The position numbers were made by a program, and so were the translations under genes. 64,000 nucleotides of DNA from Balneolaceae bacterium (GTDB lineage Bacteria; Bacteroidota; Rhodothermia; Balneolales; Balneolaceae): positions 62,001 to 126,000 of the forward strand of contig JAGYJQ010000003.1 in assembly GCA_018401935.1 (NCBI GenBank). The letters run 5' to 3'. Below the pieces are notes generated by a model. The model was not told where the DNA came from. It did not search any database and saw only the letters and a program-made list of their open reading frames with translations. Below, in pieces: positions 51,208-60,171 of the stretch. The stretch's first letter is position 1. The number at the start of each line of letters is the position of its first letter.

Positions 51208-52821
51208 TTATGCCGTCTCAATAATGGACAGATTAATCTCTATAACCTTATATCTCTTATCCAAGCTACTCCTTTTAGCACGAATGACAAAAGCTTGAAG
51301 CCCCAAGTTAATCTCTTCAAATAGCTTCGCTTTCATCTTTGATCGATAAGAAGTTGAATTACTAACGGTAAAAAGCTCTTCATCAAAGTCTACCATCATT
51401 AATTCAGCCTCATTTTTTTGTTTTTGACGATAAATAATACTCCAAATTTTCTCTATGTATTCATCATTCATTAACACAGAATCACCATTCTTTTGAACGA
51501 CGAGTTGATCTTCTATTAATTCTAAGTAAATCTGATCGCTTGAACTATTTTTTTGCCTTAATCCACGTACTTTTTTGAACCCAAAAATCAATAAAATTAC
51601 CACTACGACACTGCTCAAGAGTAACAGTAGCTCGTATCTAAAAACATATTCAATCATCGACATGGATTTAATAGGTAGGAGCATATCCCTAGTTAATTGG
51701 GTGGGAATGATCCATAAATTTCGAGCATCCATGGTACTTTTCCGACCAACCAACAACCATTGTTTAAGCTCCTCGTTATAAAAAGCAGTGACACTGTTTA
51801 TGTTGGGAAAGTGAGCCTTGCTTAATTCTAGTATCTCAAAGGTCTCCAGATCAATAAATAAACGATCTCGTAAATGGGCCAATTGTAATACTGGATCTAT
51901 TGAATATCCTTTGTGATGCCTAAAACTGATGCCATATAAATTAATGTCATCAGAGAAAATATGCCTTGCCCGCTTCGTCCATGTTTTTGACGATAAGTTA
52001 AAGGTATATAGGTCAATTTGCCTTAGACCTTTAGCTCGAAATCTCGAGGATACCCCACCATTATTGCTGTACAATAACTCTGGCTTATCCGGATATCGCC
52101 ACATATAATTTGCGCCACTTTCCGGAGGGTTCGTTCCCTTCGATTCAACCTTAAGCCACTCTCTCAGATCAAAGGAATACTGTAAAAGAAAGTCTTTATG
52201 TTCCCAAAACCCGTATCCACCAAAAGCAAAAATACCTAAACTATCGGTGTACACAGTCCCAGCGCCAAACATAAAATCTCGGACCCGTGAACGATCTACT
52301 CGCACCAACTCACCTGTAACCATGGAATACTCAAACACATGACCGATTGCTGCTTCCCACATGATAATGGTTTGGTCTTCTGGAAGCACCATCATTTGAG
52401 CACTGAATTCTTCGCCTTGGTTGTACAAGGTATCGATGGGAATTAGGGATACAGAATCACCCCGAAAAATATATCGTTCTAAAAAGCCATTCGTCATAAA
52501 ATAAGCATAGAGCTCATTATTTTGAGCATCATAACTTAAAATGGTATTGTGTAAATCGTTAAGGGTAAGGTCATTCCTTTTAATAATGTAGCTTTTATGC
52601 CCTCCTACGGTTTCTTCAACAACTTCGGCCTGTTTTACGGTCAGTACCGAAGCTAAACGAGAATCATCACTGGCTAATACGAAGCTTGCGTGTACACTGC
52701 CACTAATAATGATGATGGACAGTTGAATAAAACTTAACCACATAACTAGGATAGGAAATGCATTGCTCCATAGATGTTGCTTGCACATTTTTATTGGGCT
52801 CATATACTTATTTTTCAGCAC
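51208..52821 (-). CDS. unrecognised sensor-like protein: extracytoplasmic beta-rich domain, membrane helix, cytoplasmic domain
   Basis: 537 aa. A signal/anchor (~24-42) is followed by a ~360-residue beta-rich region with repeated W/Y-rich motifs (WKVESKGTNPPESGANYMWRYPDKPELLYSNNG, LFIDLETFEILEL) that reads like kelch or propeller blades. One helix follows (ELLLLLSSVVVVILLIFGFKK, ~395-418). The ~110-residue cytoplasmic tail ends with SSLDKRYKVIEINLSII and has no motif I recognise. Starts at Met7 or Met12 are possible. Architecture suggests a one-component transmembrane sensor, which is inferred. It diverges from the flippase gene. Confidence 0.7.
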   Translation of the reverse strand: MLKNKYMSPIKMCKQHLWSNAFPILVMWLSFIQLSIIIISGSVHASFVLASDDSRLASVLTVKQAEVVEETVGGHKSYIIKRNDLTLNDLHNTILSYDAQNNELYAYFMTNGFLERYIFRGDSVSLIPIDTLYNQGEEFSAQMMVLPEDQTIIMWEAAIGHVFEYSMVTGELVRVDRSRVRDFMFGAGTVYTDSLGIFAFGGYGFWEHKDFLLQYSFDLREWLKVESKGTNPPESGANYMWRYPDKPELLYSNNGGVSSRFRAKGLRQIDLYTFNLSSKTWTKRARHIFSDDINLYGISFRHHKGYSIDPVLQLAHLRDRLFIDLETFEILELSKAHFPNINSVTAFYNEELKQWLLVGRKSTMDARNLWIIPTQLTRDMLLPIKSMSMIEYVFRYELLLLLSSVVVVILLIFGFKKVRGLRQKNSSSDQIYLELIEDQLVVQKNGDSVLMNDEYIEKIWSIIYRQKQKNEAELMMVDFDEELFTVSNSTSYRSKMKAKLFEEINLGLQAFVIRAKRSSLDKRYKVIEINLSIIETA

Positions 52822-53005
52822 CTACTCAAACTCGTACTTTGTTTATTCTAACTTCAATTATTTAACTGCAATTTTTAACTTTTAGAAACTAAATAGCAAG
52901 TATTTTTAACACTGGAATAACTGCCAACTAATTTCCAAAACCGTAAATAGAGTAATTTATTACCCCTAATTCTTTACTTTAGTACGAACGCATCAAACCG
53001 CCCTA

Positions 53006-54469
53006 TTGGATACACCTAACCAACACCAAACCTTACATAGCTTCCAGTGGTCATTCATTGAGAAAGTAGGAAAGGTTATTTTCCAACTTGCCCAGATTGC
53101 TCTATTAACTCGTTTTCTAAGCAAAGACGATTTTGGACTGGTAGCTCTTGCCTTGGTTAGTATTGAATTCTCTTTTCTTTTTGTAGACGCTGGCTTAAAT
53201 GCCGCAATCCTGCACATTCAACATGCCACAGACAAAGCGCTTAGTAGTGTATATTGGTTAAATATTACCCTATCCCTGATATTATTTGGGGCATTATGGT
53301 CTGCTAGCCCATGGATTGCTTTGTTCTATGAAGAACCTGCACTCGAGCTCATTCTTCCAATCCTAGGTGCAAATATTATCTTTTTGGCCATCGGTCGTCA
53401 GCATAGAACCTACCTTCAAAAACAGTTTTTATTTAAACCTATTGCTCTCGTCGAGATAAGCGCCTACATAACCTCATTGTTATTGGCCATCTATCTTGCA
53501 CTCCAAGGCTATGGCGTATTTAGTTTGGTCTACTCAGCCCTATTGGCCTCACTCATTGCTAACCTGTCCTATCTTTTTTTACGGCTAAAGCAGAACCCAA
53601 TTCATCTACATTTTAGTTGGTCAGAAGTAAAACCCTTTGTGGACATAGGTAAATTCCAAATGGGTAGTCGTTTGCTCGATTTTGTCTCCAAAGAAACGGA
53701 TGTACTCATTATAGGTAAGATCCTTGGTATGGAGGTATTAGGTCTTTACAGCCTTACCAAACAATTAGTTCTGCGTTTATTCAATCTGGTCAACCCTATC
53801 ATTACCAATGTACTAAGCCCTTGGCTTGCGTCTCTGCAACAAGAGCCAGAAAAGCAAAAATCGACCTACCTACTTATTACACGTTACCTGGCGTACTTAA
53901 ACTTTCCTCTCTATTTAATCTTTGCTATTGGATCTTATGAAATACTCTATGTGATATACGGGCCAAGCTATACATCAGGATCCCTACTCCTATTCACCTT
54001 ATCCATCTACTTTGGTATACTTTCGATCACCAATCCAGTGGGTAGTTTACAAATAGCCACGGGACGTACAGACATAGGTTTTTATTGGACTTTATTTCGT
54101 GCATCGATCACGCCTGCCGCGCTATTTATTGGGATTTCTCTAGGCGGTATACAAGGAGTGGCTTATAGTTTGTTACTTTTAGCTTTTGGCTTATTATATC
54201 CTCTATGGCTTGTCCAAATAAGAGTTATGATTGGCGTATCCTTCGTTCACTACCTCAAAGAATTTTATCGCCCCCTGCTAAGTTTTTTAACCCTTGCTTT
54301 TGGGGTACATTTCGGACTCAAACCCATATTCGACGCACCTAATTTCATCGCTATAACCCTAAGTCTTATCCTAGCTACATCGCTGCAAATTGGACTTGTG
54401 TACCTATACGATTCGAAAACCTTCTCGCACCTCTACTCGCTTTTACAAAAAACCCTCAATAGAAATTAA
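53006..54469 (+). CDS. lipopolysaccharide/polysaccharide flippase
   Basis: 487 aa with about 12-14 membrane helices. FQWSFIEKVGKVIFQLAQIALLTRFLSKDDFGLVALALV matches the Wzx/TuaB-type family. The start TTG at 53006 fits the family N-terminus; no ATG lies in a better place. First gene of a flippase/asparagine-synthase-like pair separated by 10 bases, which suggests a glycan modification role. Confidence 0.85.
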   Translation: MDTPNQHQTLHSFQWSFIEKVGKVIFQLAQIALLTRFLSKDDFGLVALALVSIEFSFLFVDAGLNAAILHIQHATDKALSSVYWLNITLSLILFGALWSASPWIALFYEEPALELILPILGANIIFLAIGRQHRTYLQKQFLFKPIALVEISAYITSLLLAIYLALQGYGVFSLVYSALLASLIANLSYLFLRLKQNPIHLHFSWSEVKPFVDIGKFQMGSRLLDFVSKETDVLIIGKILGMEVLGLYSLTKQLVLRLFNLVNPIITNVLSPWLASLQQEPEKQKSTYLLITRYLAYLNFPLYLIFAIGSYEILYVIYGPSYTSGSLLLFTLSIYFGILSITNPVGSLQIATGRTDIGFYWTLFRASITPAALFIGISLGGIQGVAYSLLLLAFGLLYPLWLVQIRVMIGVSFVHYLKEFYRPLLSFLTLAFGVHFGLKPIFDAPNFIAITLSLILATSLQIGLVYLYDSKTFSHLYSLLQKTLNRN

Positions 54470-54479
54470 ACCAAGTTCT

Positions 54480-56108
54480 GTGGCCACACCATTTTATGTA
54501 CACCTTAGCGAAGCCACCACTCACGACAATAACTTAGATCGTCTATATTTTTCAGGATTTGTATTCAATCAGCATCAGAATTCTGCAGATGAACTATCTA
54601 TCGTAACAAAAGCCTTCGATAACTTTGAGGCACACGCGCCCCTGCATTTGAGAGGTAGCTACGCAGGAGTTCACTGGTCACCCACAGCAAGCCAATGGAC
54701 TCTATTCAGCGACCCATTAGGCACGAAACCATTATATTACGCCCACCTTTCTAATGGTTGGCACATTTCAAATAACTACGATTTACTTGCCCAAAAAATT
54801 AAAGCCATTCAACCCTTAAGCTGGTCAGCGTTAGGTTTTTATCAGCTACTGAGTTACGGATTTGTGCTCGAATCGGACACCTTATTTCATCCCATTAAGC
54901 GATTACCCATTGGCTACACGGGCACCATTGCCAGCCGAACAAATGAACAACAAATAGCACCTAGAGCAACCCTAGAGCTCCATAAATGCTATTCTTTACC
55001 CACCATCAGCGCCTCTCTCTCTCTGGATGATGCTGCTGCTCAGGTGGATCTATTATTTCGGGCGGCCATAAAAAAGGCATTCGATCGTGACGTGCACGAG
55101 GCAAAAACTTCTCTTGTATCATTAAGCGGCGGGCTCGATTCCCGAATGACAAGCTGGGTAGCCCACCAAATGGGATACACAAATCAACTCAATCTCTGTT
55201 TTGCCCAACAAAACTCCTTAGATCATACCATTGCTCAGAAAATTGCTCATGACTTAGAACATACATGGCATTTTATGGCCTTGGATGGTGGTGATATGCT
55301 TCGAGATGTAGATGAAGTCACTCCACACACAGGCGGGAATGTCGTGTATTATGGTCAGGCTCATACTCGCCGAATTTTGCAGGAAATCGTCGCCAAAAAT
55401 TCAAGTACTACTCTGGGAATGCTCCATACTGGAATGCTAGGAGACGTGGTTATTGGGAGCTATCTACAGACCCCAAACAATCCAACTCATTTCTCTGCAT
55501 TAAGTGGGGCAAGTTCTATGCGTTTTTCCAACCAATTAGTGGATCATGGATTCAAACCCAATTACGGAAACTTAGAGCATCATAAAATTATGCTGAGAGG
55601 ACTTTATGGAATGAATATGGGCCTTATGTCTGTGTATGCGGTAACCGAAAGTTACTCGCCATTTTATGATTTTGATTTGTTCAATTTCTGCCTACAACTC
55701 CCGGTCGAACTACGCGCTCAACACAAATTATACATCCATTGGATTACCCAATATTACCCAGAGGCGTCGAACTATATCTGGGAACGAACCCGTACAAAAA
55801 TAACTGCCAAATCTATTCAGATAGGCTCAAAATCACTCCCTCTGCGAACCTGGATTTGGAAATTAGCGGAAAGAATACAATTCGGTCAACCCACCCGCAA
55901 CCCTCGCTTTATGACTCCATTGGATTATTGGTTTGCTACTGAAGCCCAATTACAGGCTTTTTTGGACGGCTATTTCAATCGGTATCTAGACCTAATCGAT
56001 GAAACAGAAATGAGGGAGCATATTCATGAGCTGTATACAAATGGAAATGGCAAAGAAAAAGTACAAGCCCTTTCTGTCATTGCGGCTGCCAAACGCTATT
56101 TAACCTAA
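54480..56108 (+). CDS. asparagine-synthase-like protein without the N-terminal catalytic Cys
   Basis: The ORF is open from 54390 inside the flippase gene, but GTG at 54480 follows its stop and gives 542 aa. The N-terminal ~130 residues resemble the glutaminase fold (LRGSYAGVHWS, LFSDPLGTKPLYY) but do not begin with MC, so amidotransferase activity is unlikely. The synthetase domain has the PP-loop SLSGGLDSR (about residues 214-222). It may amidate with free ammonia or act on a glycan. The pairing with a flippase supports surface-polysaccharide modification. Confidence 0.82.
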   Translation: MATPFYVHLSEATTHDNNLDRLYFSGFVFNQHQNSADELSIVTKAFDNFEAHAPLHLRGSYAGVHWSPTASQWTLFSDPLGTKPLYYAHLSNGWHISNNYDLLAQKIKAIQPLSWSALGFYQLLSYGFVLESDTLFHPIKRLPIGYTGTIASRTNEQQIAPRATLELHKCYSLPTISASLSLDDAAAQVDLLFRAAIKKAFDRDVHEAKTSLVSLSGGLDSRMTSWVAHQMGYTNQLNLCFAQQNSLDHTIAQKIAHDLEHTWHFMALDGGDMLRDVDEVTPHTGGNVVYYGQAHTRRILQEIVAKNSSTTLGMLHTGMLGDVVIGSYLQTPNNPTHFSALSGASSMRFSNQLVDHGFKPNYGNLEHHKIMLRGLYGMNMGLMSVYAVTESYSPFYDFDLFNFCLQLPVELRAQHKLYIHWITQYYPEASNYIWERTRTKITAKSIQIGSKSLPLRTWIWKLAERIQFGQPTRNPRFMTPLDYWFATEAQLQAFLDGYFNRYLDLIDETEMREHIHELYTNGNGKEKVQALSVIAAAKRYLT

Positions 56109-56121
56109 CAATATCCCCTAT

Positions 56122-56802
56122 ATGAACATAGAAGTTTGCAGCAATAGTGTATACTCGGTTCAAATCGCCGAACAATTAGGCGCTTCACGTGTGGAGCTGT
56201 GTCAAAATCTATTAGAAGATGGTTTAACCCCAAGGTTGGAGCTACTACAAGAGGTTTGTGACTCACATGCCATCCCCATTCACGTACTCATCCGGCCTAG
56301 AGTAGGAGATTTTTTTTATTCTACTTCTGATCTGAAACGAATCGATGAGGCGATACATCAAGCCCTTAATTTTCCTATAGCAGGCATTGTGGTAGGGCAC
56401 ATGACTCGGGAAAAAGGGGTTGACCCAGCGCTTCTACGCCATTGGCGAACCTTAACTCAAGGACTAGAGCTCACCTTTCATAGAGCATTCGATCAGGTAG
56501 CAAAGCCGTTCAATGTATTAGAACAGCTTATAGAAGCGGGCTTTGACCGAATTTTGAGCTCGGGGCAACAACCCACTGCTGCTTTAGGAATTGATCTGCT
56601 TCGAGATCTACAAAAAGTAGCCGATACTTCACTAGAAGTAATGCCCGGAGGTGGCATAAACGATACTAATGTGACTCTTTTCTTAGATGCAGGCTTTAAA
56701 AGTATTCACTTATCAGCAAAATCTGCTACACATCCTGCTCACTTAGAACCAATAATTGACCCAAACATACTAAAAAACGTCATCTCTCTAAGTTCAAAAT
56801 AA
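56122..56802 (+). CDS. cutC: CutC family protein
   Basis: 226 aa TIM barrel. NIEVCSNSVYSVQIAEQLGASRVELCQNLLEDGLTP is diagnostic, as are IHVLIRPRVGDFFYS and TFHRAFD. Historically linked to copper homeostasis, but the true activity is unsettled. It begins 13 bases after the asparagine-synthase-like gene. Confidence 0.95.
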   Translation: MNIEVCSNSVYSVQIAEQLGASRVELCQNLLEDGLTPRLELLQEVCDSHAIPIHVLIRPRVGDFFYSTSDLKRIDEAIHQALNFPIAGIVVGHMTREKGVDPALLRHWRTLTQGLELTFHRAFDQVAKPFNVLEQLIEAGFDRILSSGQQPTAALGIDLLRDLQKVADTSLEVMPGGGINDTNVTLFLDAGFKSIHLSAKSATHPAHLEPIIDPNILKNVISLSSK

Positions 56803-56871
56803 TAACATCCTAGATATTGAAATTGGCAAAAATTTAGTCATATTAATGAGTATCTAACTACACTAGCATAT

Positions 56872-57780
56872 ATGACAAAAGTAGATTCTCTTTTTGACCT
56901 TTTTTTTAATGACCAACTTAAACAACGCCTCGAATCCTGGGTCATTATCATTGCTTCCGTTGGTTTTGTTGTTCATCTAAGTCTCATTTTACTAGTAAAC
57001 ACACTAGGCATAGTGGAACTAGCTGGTTTTGAAGATTACTTAGTTAATCCAATTTCTGCAGTATATACTCCATTTTCATTCATCCTAATCTACGAAGTAT
57101 ATCTACTTATTTACTACTTACCTCGGTCTTTTGCCATTTCAATTGGGAAACAGTTTGAAATTATTTCATTAATACTTATACGTCGGGTATTTAAAGATAT
57201 TTCAAAAATCAATGTACAAAGTGAAGTCCTTTTCCAAGCTGAGAACCTGCCCCTTTTGTATGATATTCTTGGTATTTTGGTATTATTTACTCTCATCTTT
57301 GTGTATCGATATTTCCTTATCAAGCGAAAGGTTCATCTGGCATCTGATTCCCTTAACCAGTTTAGAAGCTATAAAAAATTACTTTGTCTGTTGTTGGTGC
57401 CTGTATTCATTGGCTTAGCTAGTGTTAGCTTTTTTAAGTGGTCTTTAGATATCTACCATATACTTATTGACGGGCAGCAAAAGCTAATTGACTTTAATAC
57501 AGTATTTTATCACGATTTCTTTGATATCTTGATTATTGTCGATGTACTCATTCTAGTTGCGTCACTTAAATTTACCGATCGATATAGTCTCATTATCCGA
57601 AATACTGGCTTCGTTATTACCACTGTACTGTTGCGTGTTTCCTTTAACTACGTGGGTCTTGAAAATGTGGTGCTGATGGTCGGAGCTGTTCTTTTTGGGG
57701 TTGCCATACTGGGCGTACAACTACTCTACGATAAAATTGATTTAGGCGATAGCACCAAAGAAAGTTATGGGTACATGTAA
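56872..57780 (+). CDS. multi-pass membrane protein, unknown
   Basis: 302 aa with six or seven hydrophobic segments (WVIIIASVGFVVHLSLILLV; FILIYEVYLLIYYL; ILGILVLFTLIFVY; LLCLLLVPVFIGLASV; FFDILIIVDVLILVASL; VVLMVGAVLFGVAILGVQL). RSFAISIGKQFEIISLILIRRVFKDI is the best-conserved-looking loop. I do not recognise the family. It stands 69 bases after cutC. Confidence 0.7.
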   Translation: MTKVDSLFDLFFNDQLKQRLESWVIIIASVGFVVHLSLILLVNTLGIVELAGFEDYLVNPISAVYTPFSFILIYEVYLLIYYLPRSFAISIGKQFEIISLILIRRVFKDISKINVQSEVLFQAENLPLLYDILGILVLFTLIFVYRYFLIKRKVHLASDSLNQFRSYKKLLCLLLVPVFIGLASVSFFKWSLDIYHILIDGQQKLIDFNTVFYHDFFDILIIVDVLILVASLKFTDRYSLIIRNTGFVITTVLLRVSFNYVGLENVVLMVGAVLFGVAILGVQLLYDKIDLGDSTKESYGYM

Positions 57781-57867
57781 GTGAATGTGTGCCCATTTAA
57801 GACTTAATTTCTAATCAAATACCTCTAATTCGACGCCATCCACACCATCACTCATAGATGAATATTA

Positions 57868-57898
57868 TGTCTCAAAAATTAATTTTAATTTTGAGACA
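57868..57898. terminator. AT-rich bidirectional hairpin between convergent genes
   Basis: TGTCTCAAAA (57868-57877) and TTTTGAGACA (57889-57898) pair perfectly and extend with mismatches. It sits between two convergent genes (stops at 57780 and 57905). No long T run, so termination is plausible but not certain. Confidence 0.55.
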
Positions 57899-57904
57899 AA
57901 GCTG

Positions 57905-58375
57905 CTAGTCATTAGATTGCATAGAGTTAAAACCTGTTAGTAAACTTATTCGAATGCCATTAATTGGTGTTACGGCAATATTAAATGGGATATTGACTTT
58001 ATCTTCAATATTAAGAGTTACTCCTACTGCAAAGGTCAAGCCTACTCCCGCAGGTGAAACATTTGGCCCTAGCCCAAATTCTGTTCCCTTCGCATCTCTA
58101 AAACCAATTATACCGGACCAGCTTGGAATTAAAAAACCCTGCTCTAGACCACCTAGTAGCATCACACTCTCTACCAAACCTGAAGAACCGTTGTCCAATG
58201 TGAAAAACCTTCGCTCAAATTGCCAACCGAATTGCGTAACAATTGGGTAAACCTCATACTCATCCTCTAATAATTCAGCAATTTCACCACCTATTGCTGT
58301 CACACCTATGCGAGGACCTGACAATACGACTTGTTGAGCCTGAATATTGCTTACACAAATAAGGCATCCCATCAT
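57905..58375 (-). CDS. small secreted/outer-membrane protein with interrupted signal peptide
   Basis: 156 aa from Met at 58375. The rest has beta-rich strands (VVLSGPRIGVTAIGG, GLTFAVGVTLNIEDK, AVTPINGIRISLLTGF) like a small outer-membrane barrel or lipocalin-like protein. Upstream in frame, another ATG at 58402 begins MKK, then TAA at 58393-58391, then LVQLVMMGCLICVSNIQAQ. Read through the stop, this is a canonical signal peptide. So either the gene carries a nonsense mutation at codon 4 or it uses the internal Met with a shortened signal. Confidence 0.6.
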   Translation of the reverse strand: MMGCLICVSNIQAQQVVLSGPRIGVTAIGGEIAELLEDEYEVYPIVTQFGWQFERRFFTLDNGSSGLVESVMLLGGLEQGFLIPSWSGIIGFRDAKGTEFGLGPNVSPAGVGLTFAVGVTLNIEDKVNIPFNIAVTPINGIRISLLTGFNSMQSND

Positions 58376-58838
58376 AACTAACTGGACTAGTTATTTTTTC
58401 ATTTGAAACTCATTATGTTATGTAACTCTTTTAATAATTGTCTTGTGTATTATCGCCGTTTTCAGCGACCCGGATAAAAAGCTCTTCCATGTAACATTTT
58501 TCAGAAACATTAGCGGTTAAACAGTGTTGTTATTCACCGGTTATGATGTAACCACCGAAAAAATCACTCGAAGGGGTAATAGTTCGACCGTAATCATTAA
58601 AAAAAGTGTTATGAAGAACGTTACCATGTGATTATAAATATAGATTTTATGTATATCTAGATAGTAACAAAAAGAAGTATGAAAAGGTATCAATAATGAT
58701 AGAACGGCGTTATCAATGGTGAAGTCTTTTTCATTTCCCAAATAGATGAGTTGTTTAGTTTTTGGGAAACATGTGGGATAAAAAAAAGGAATTAAATAAC
58801 TAATTCCTTGTCTTTCAATGAGCTAAACGATTAAAATG
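58376..58838. other. 463-base intergenic region with two inverted repeats
   Basis: No credible gene. A 66-codon minus-strand ORF (58541-58741) has a hydrophobic stretch but no start signal or known motif. Inverted repeat TTTCCCAAA/TTTGGGAAA spans 58734-58770, and the tRNA-Leu terminator hairpin sits near 58785-58809. The rest is AT-rich without repeats. Confidence 0.5.
58782..58810 (-). terminator. intrinsic terminator of tRNA-Leu
   Basis: AAGGAATTA and TAATTCCTT pair with a short loop. On the minus strand the hairpin is followed by a run of T. It lies about 30 bases past the tRNA 3' end. Confidence 0.75.
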
Positions 58839-58922
58839 TACGAGAGGGGGGACTCGAACCCCCACATCGGTTAAGATACTAGATCCTAAATCTAGCGCGT
58901 CTACCAATTCCGCCACTCTCGC
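58839..58922 (-). tRNA. tRNA-Leu (anticodon TAG)
   Basis: 84 nt class II tRNA. Acceptor GCGAGAG pairs with CTCTCGT (one G-U at the end), discriminator A. D arm GGCGGAATTGGTAGACGC, anticodon stem CTAGA/TCTAG around loop TTTAGGA with anticodon TAG. A variable arm (ATC/GAT) and T arm GGGGG-TTCGAGT-CCCCC follow. CCA is not encoded. Confidence 0.96.
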
Positions 58923-59145
58923 AAATCAACCAGTGGGTCTAATATGACCATCATTGACCATCAAAAATTTGACAGACTTTAAATTACGCTTTTATCCACA
59001 TATAGTCCAATAGTGGATAGGGTAAAAATCATACCAACCATATATATCTTTTCTTTTTATTGATTAAACCATGAAAATTCTGCTAAATGTGCTTGAAAAG
59101 GGGAATTATATTCGCCAGTTTAAAAAGAAGATTAAATAATAGGGA

Positions 59146-59751
59146 ATGGATAAAAACGAAAAATCGCCTGAAAAATCTTCTTCAAAAGAATCGAAGAATA
59201 CATCCGAAGGGATTAAAAGGATAGAATATCGAGGAGACTATGTACGTATCTCTCGAACAGGCGGTGTGGCTGGTAGAGCATCTGTTTCGAACAAGAAATT
59301 AGGCCTGGGGGCGACGGTTAACACCAAACATGGCCTTCGCATTCACAAACGACTTTGGAATGGTGCGCGGGTTGGATTTCAGAAAGGCCGATTTCAGTTT
59401 ATTGGGCGTTATGGAAAAGGCCCTTTAAAAATTAATCAATCCAAAAAGGGTTTTAGTCTTTCAACCTCAAATTCATTTGGATCCTACAATTTTTTTAAGC
59501 CTCAGTATTCAAGTTTCAAAATGGGTGGATACCATGTTCGAGGACAAACCGCTCAGACCCTGCAGTTAATTGTACTTCTCGTCATAGGAACCTTCAATCT
59601 AATCATATTTTCAGCACGAGCACTGTATCTAATGGCGTGGCTTATCGCTCAGATTGTATTATTTTCTGCAAGAATAAGCTGGGCGATCATGGTTTTCATT
59701 AAGAATCTCATTCAAGGTTTTATTCAAGGGTTTCGCGAAGTACCCGATTGA
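59146..59751 (+). CDS. uncharacterised protein with Gly/Arg/Lys-rich conserved domain and two membrane helices
   Basis: 201 aa. A hydrophilic Lys/Ser-rich head (1-22) leads to a basic, strand-rich domain (about 25-130) with RISRTGGVAGRASV, NTKHGLRIHKRLWNG, GRFQFIGRYGKGPLKINQSKKGFSLS and FGSYNFFKPQYSS. Two hydrophobic segments follow (LIVLLVIGTFNLIIFS; LMAWLIAQIVLFSARISWAIMVF). The basic domain resembles uncharacterised proteins I have seen in other bacteria, but I cannot name a function. cutA starts 44 bases after it. Confidence 0.75.
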   Translation: MDKNEKSPEKSSSKESKNTSEGIKRIEYRGDYVRISRTGGVAGRASVSNKKLGLGATVNTKHGLRIHKRLWNGARVGFQKGRFQFIGRYGKGPLKINQSKKGFSLSTSNSFGSYNFFKPQYSSFKMGGYHVRGQTAQTLQLIVLLVIGTFNLIIFSARALYLMAWLIAQIVLFSARISWAIMVFIKNLIQGFIQGFREVPD

Positions 59752-59795
59752 GGCACCTTCACCCATTCACGAACAATTCAAAAGAAAAAGACGCT

Positions 59796-60125
59796 ATGTA
59801 TTACAACTTACGCATGGTGTATATCACCACATCTGACAAAGCCACCGCTAATAATTTAGGCCGGAAAATACTTGAAAAACGCCTAGCTGCTTGTGTAAAT
59901 ATTGTAGACGGAATGGAGTCTATGTACTGGTGGGAGGGGAAGATCATAGAAGATAAAGAGTGTATACTCTTGGTAAAAACCCACTATTCTAAGATGAAGC
60001 AACTCACCAAACTTGTGGAAAAGCACCACCCTTACGATTGTCCGTGTGTAATATCCTACACTATTACAGAGGATGAAGGCAGCGAAGGGTACAGAAACTG
60101 GCTGTATAATGAATCGCAGAGTTAA
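59796..60125 (+). CDS. cutA: CutA1-type divalent-cation tolerance protein
   Basis: 109 aa from ATG at 59796; the ORF opens at a TTG (59748) overlapping the previous gene, which is less likely. VYITTSDKATANNLGRKILEKRLAACVNIVDGMESMYWWEGKIIEDKECILLVKT is the trimeric CutA fold, with the conserved Cys and WW(E/K)GK. It binds divalent cations including copper. Confidence 0.95.
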   Translation: MYYNLRMVYITTSDKATANNLGRKILEKRLAACVNIVDGMESMYWWEGKIIEDKECILLVKTHYSKMKQLTKLVEKHHPYDCPCVISYTITEDEGSEGYRNWLYNESQS

Positions 60126-60171
60126 CTTACCTATACGTAAGTAAGCCACCCATAATGTAATCGCCCATTGC

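Noticed and set aside
54390-54479. Longer N-terminus of the asparagine-synthase-like ORF
   Set aside because: It lies inside the flippase coding sequence and reads as out-of-frame sequence; GTG at 54480 fits better.
58541-58741. 66-codon minus-strand ORF with a hydrophobic segment
   Set aside because: AT-rich noncoding context and no start or family evidence.
59070-59138. 22-codon ORF starting ATGAAAATTCTG before the 59146 gene
   Set aside because: Too short to support; the stretch more likely carries a promoter.
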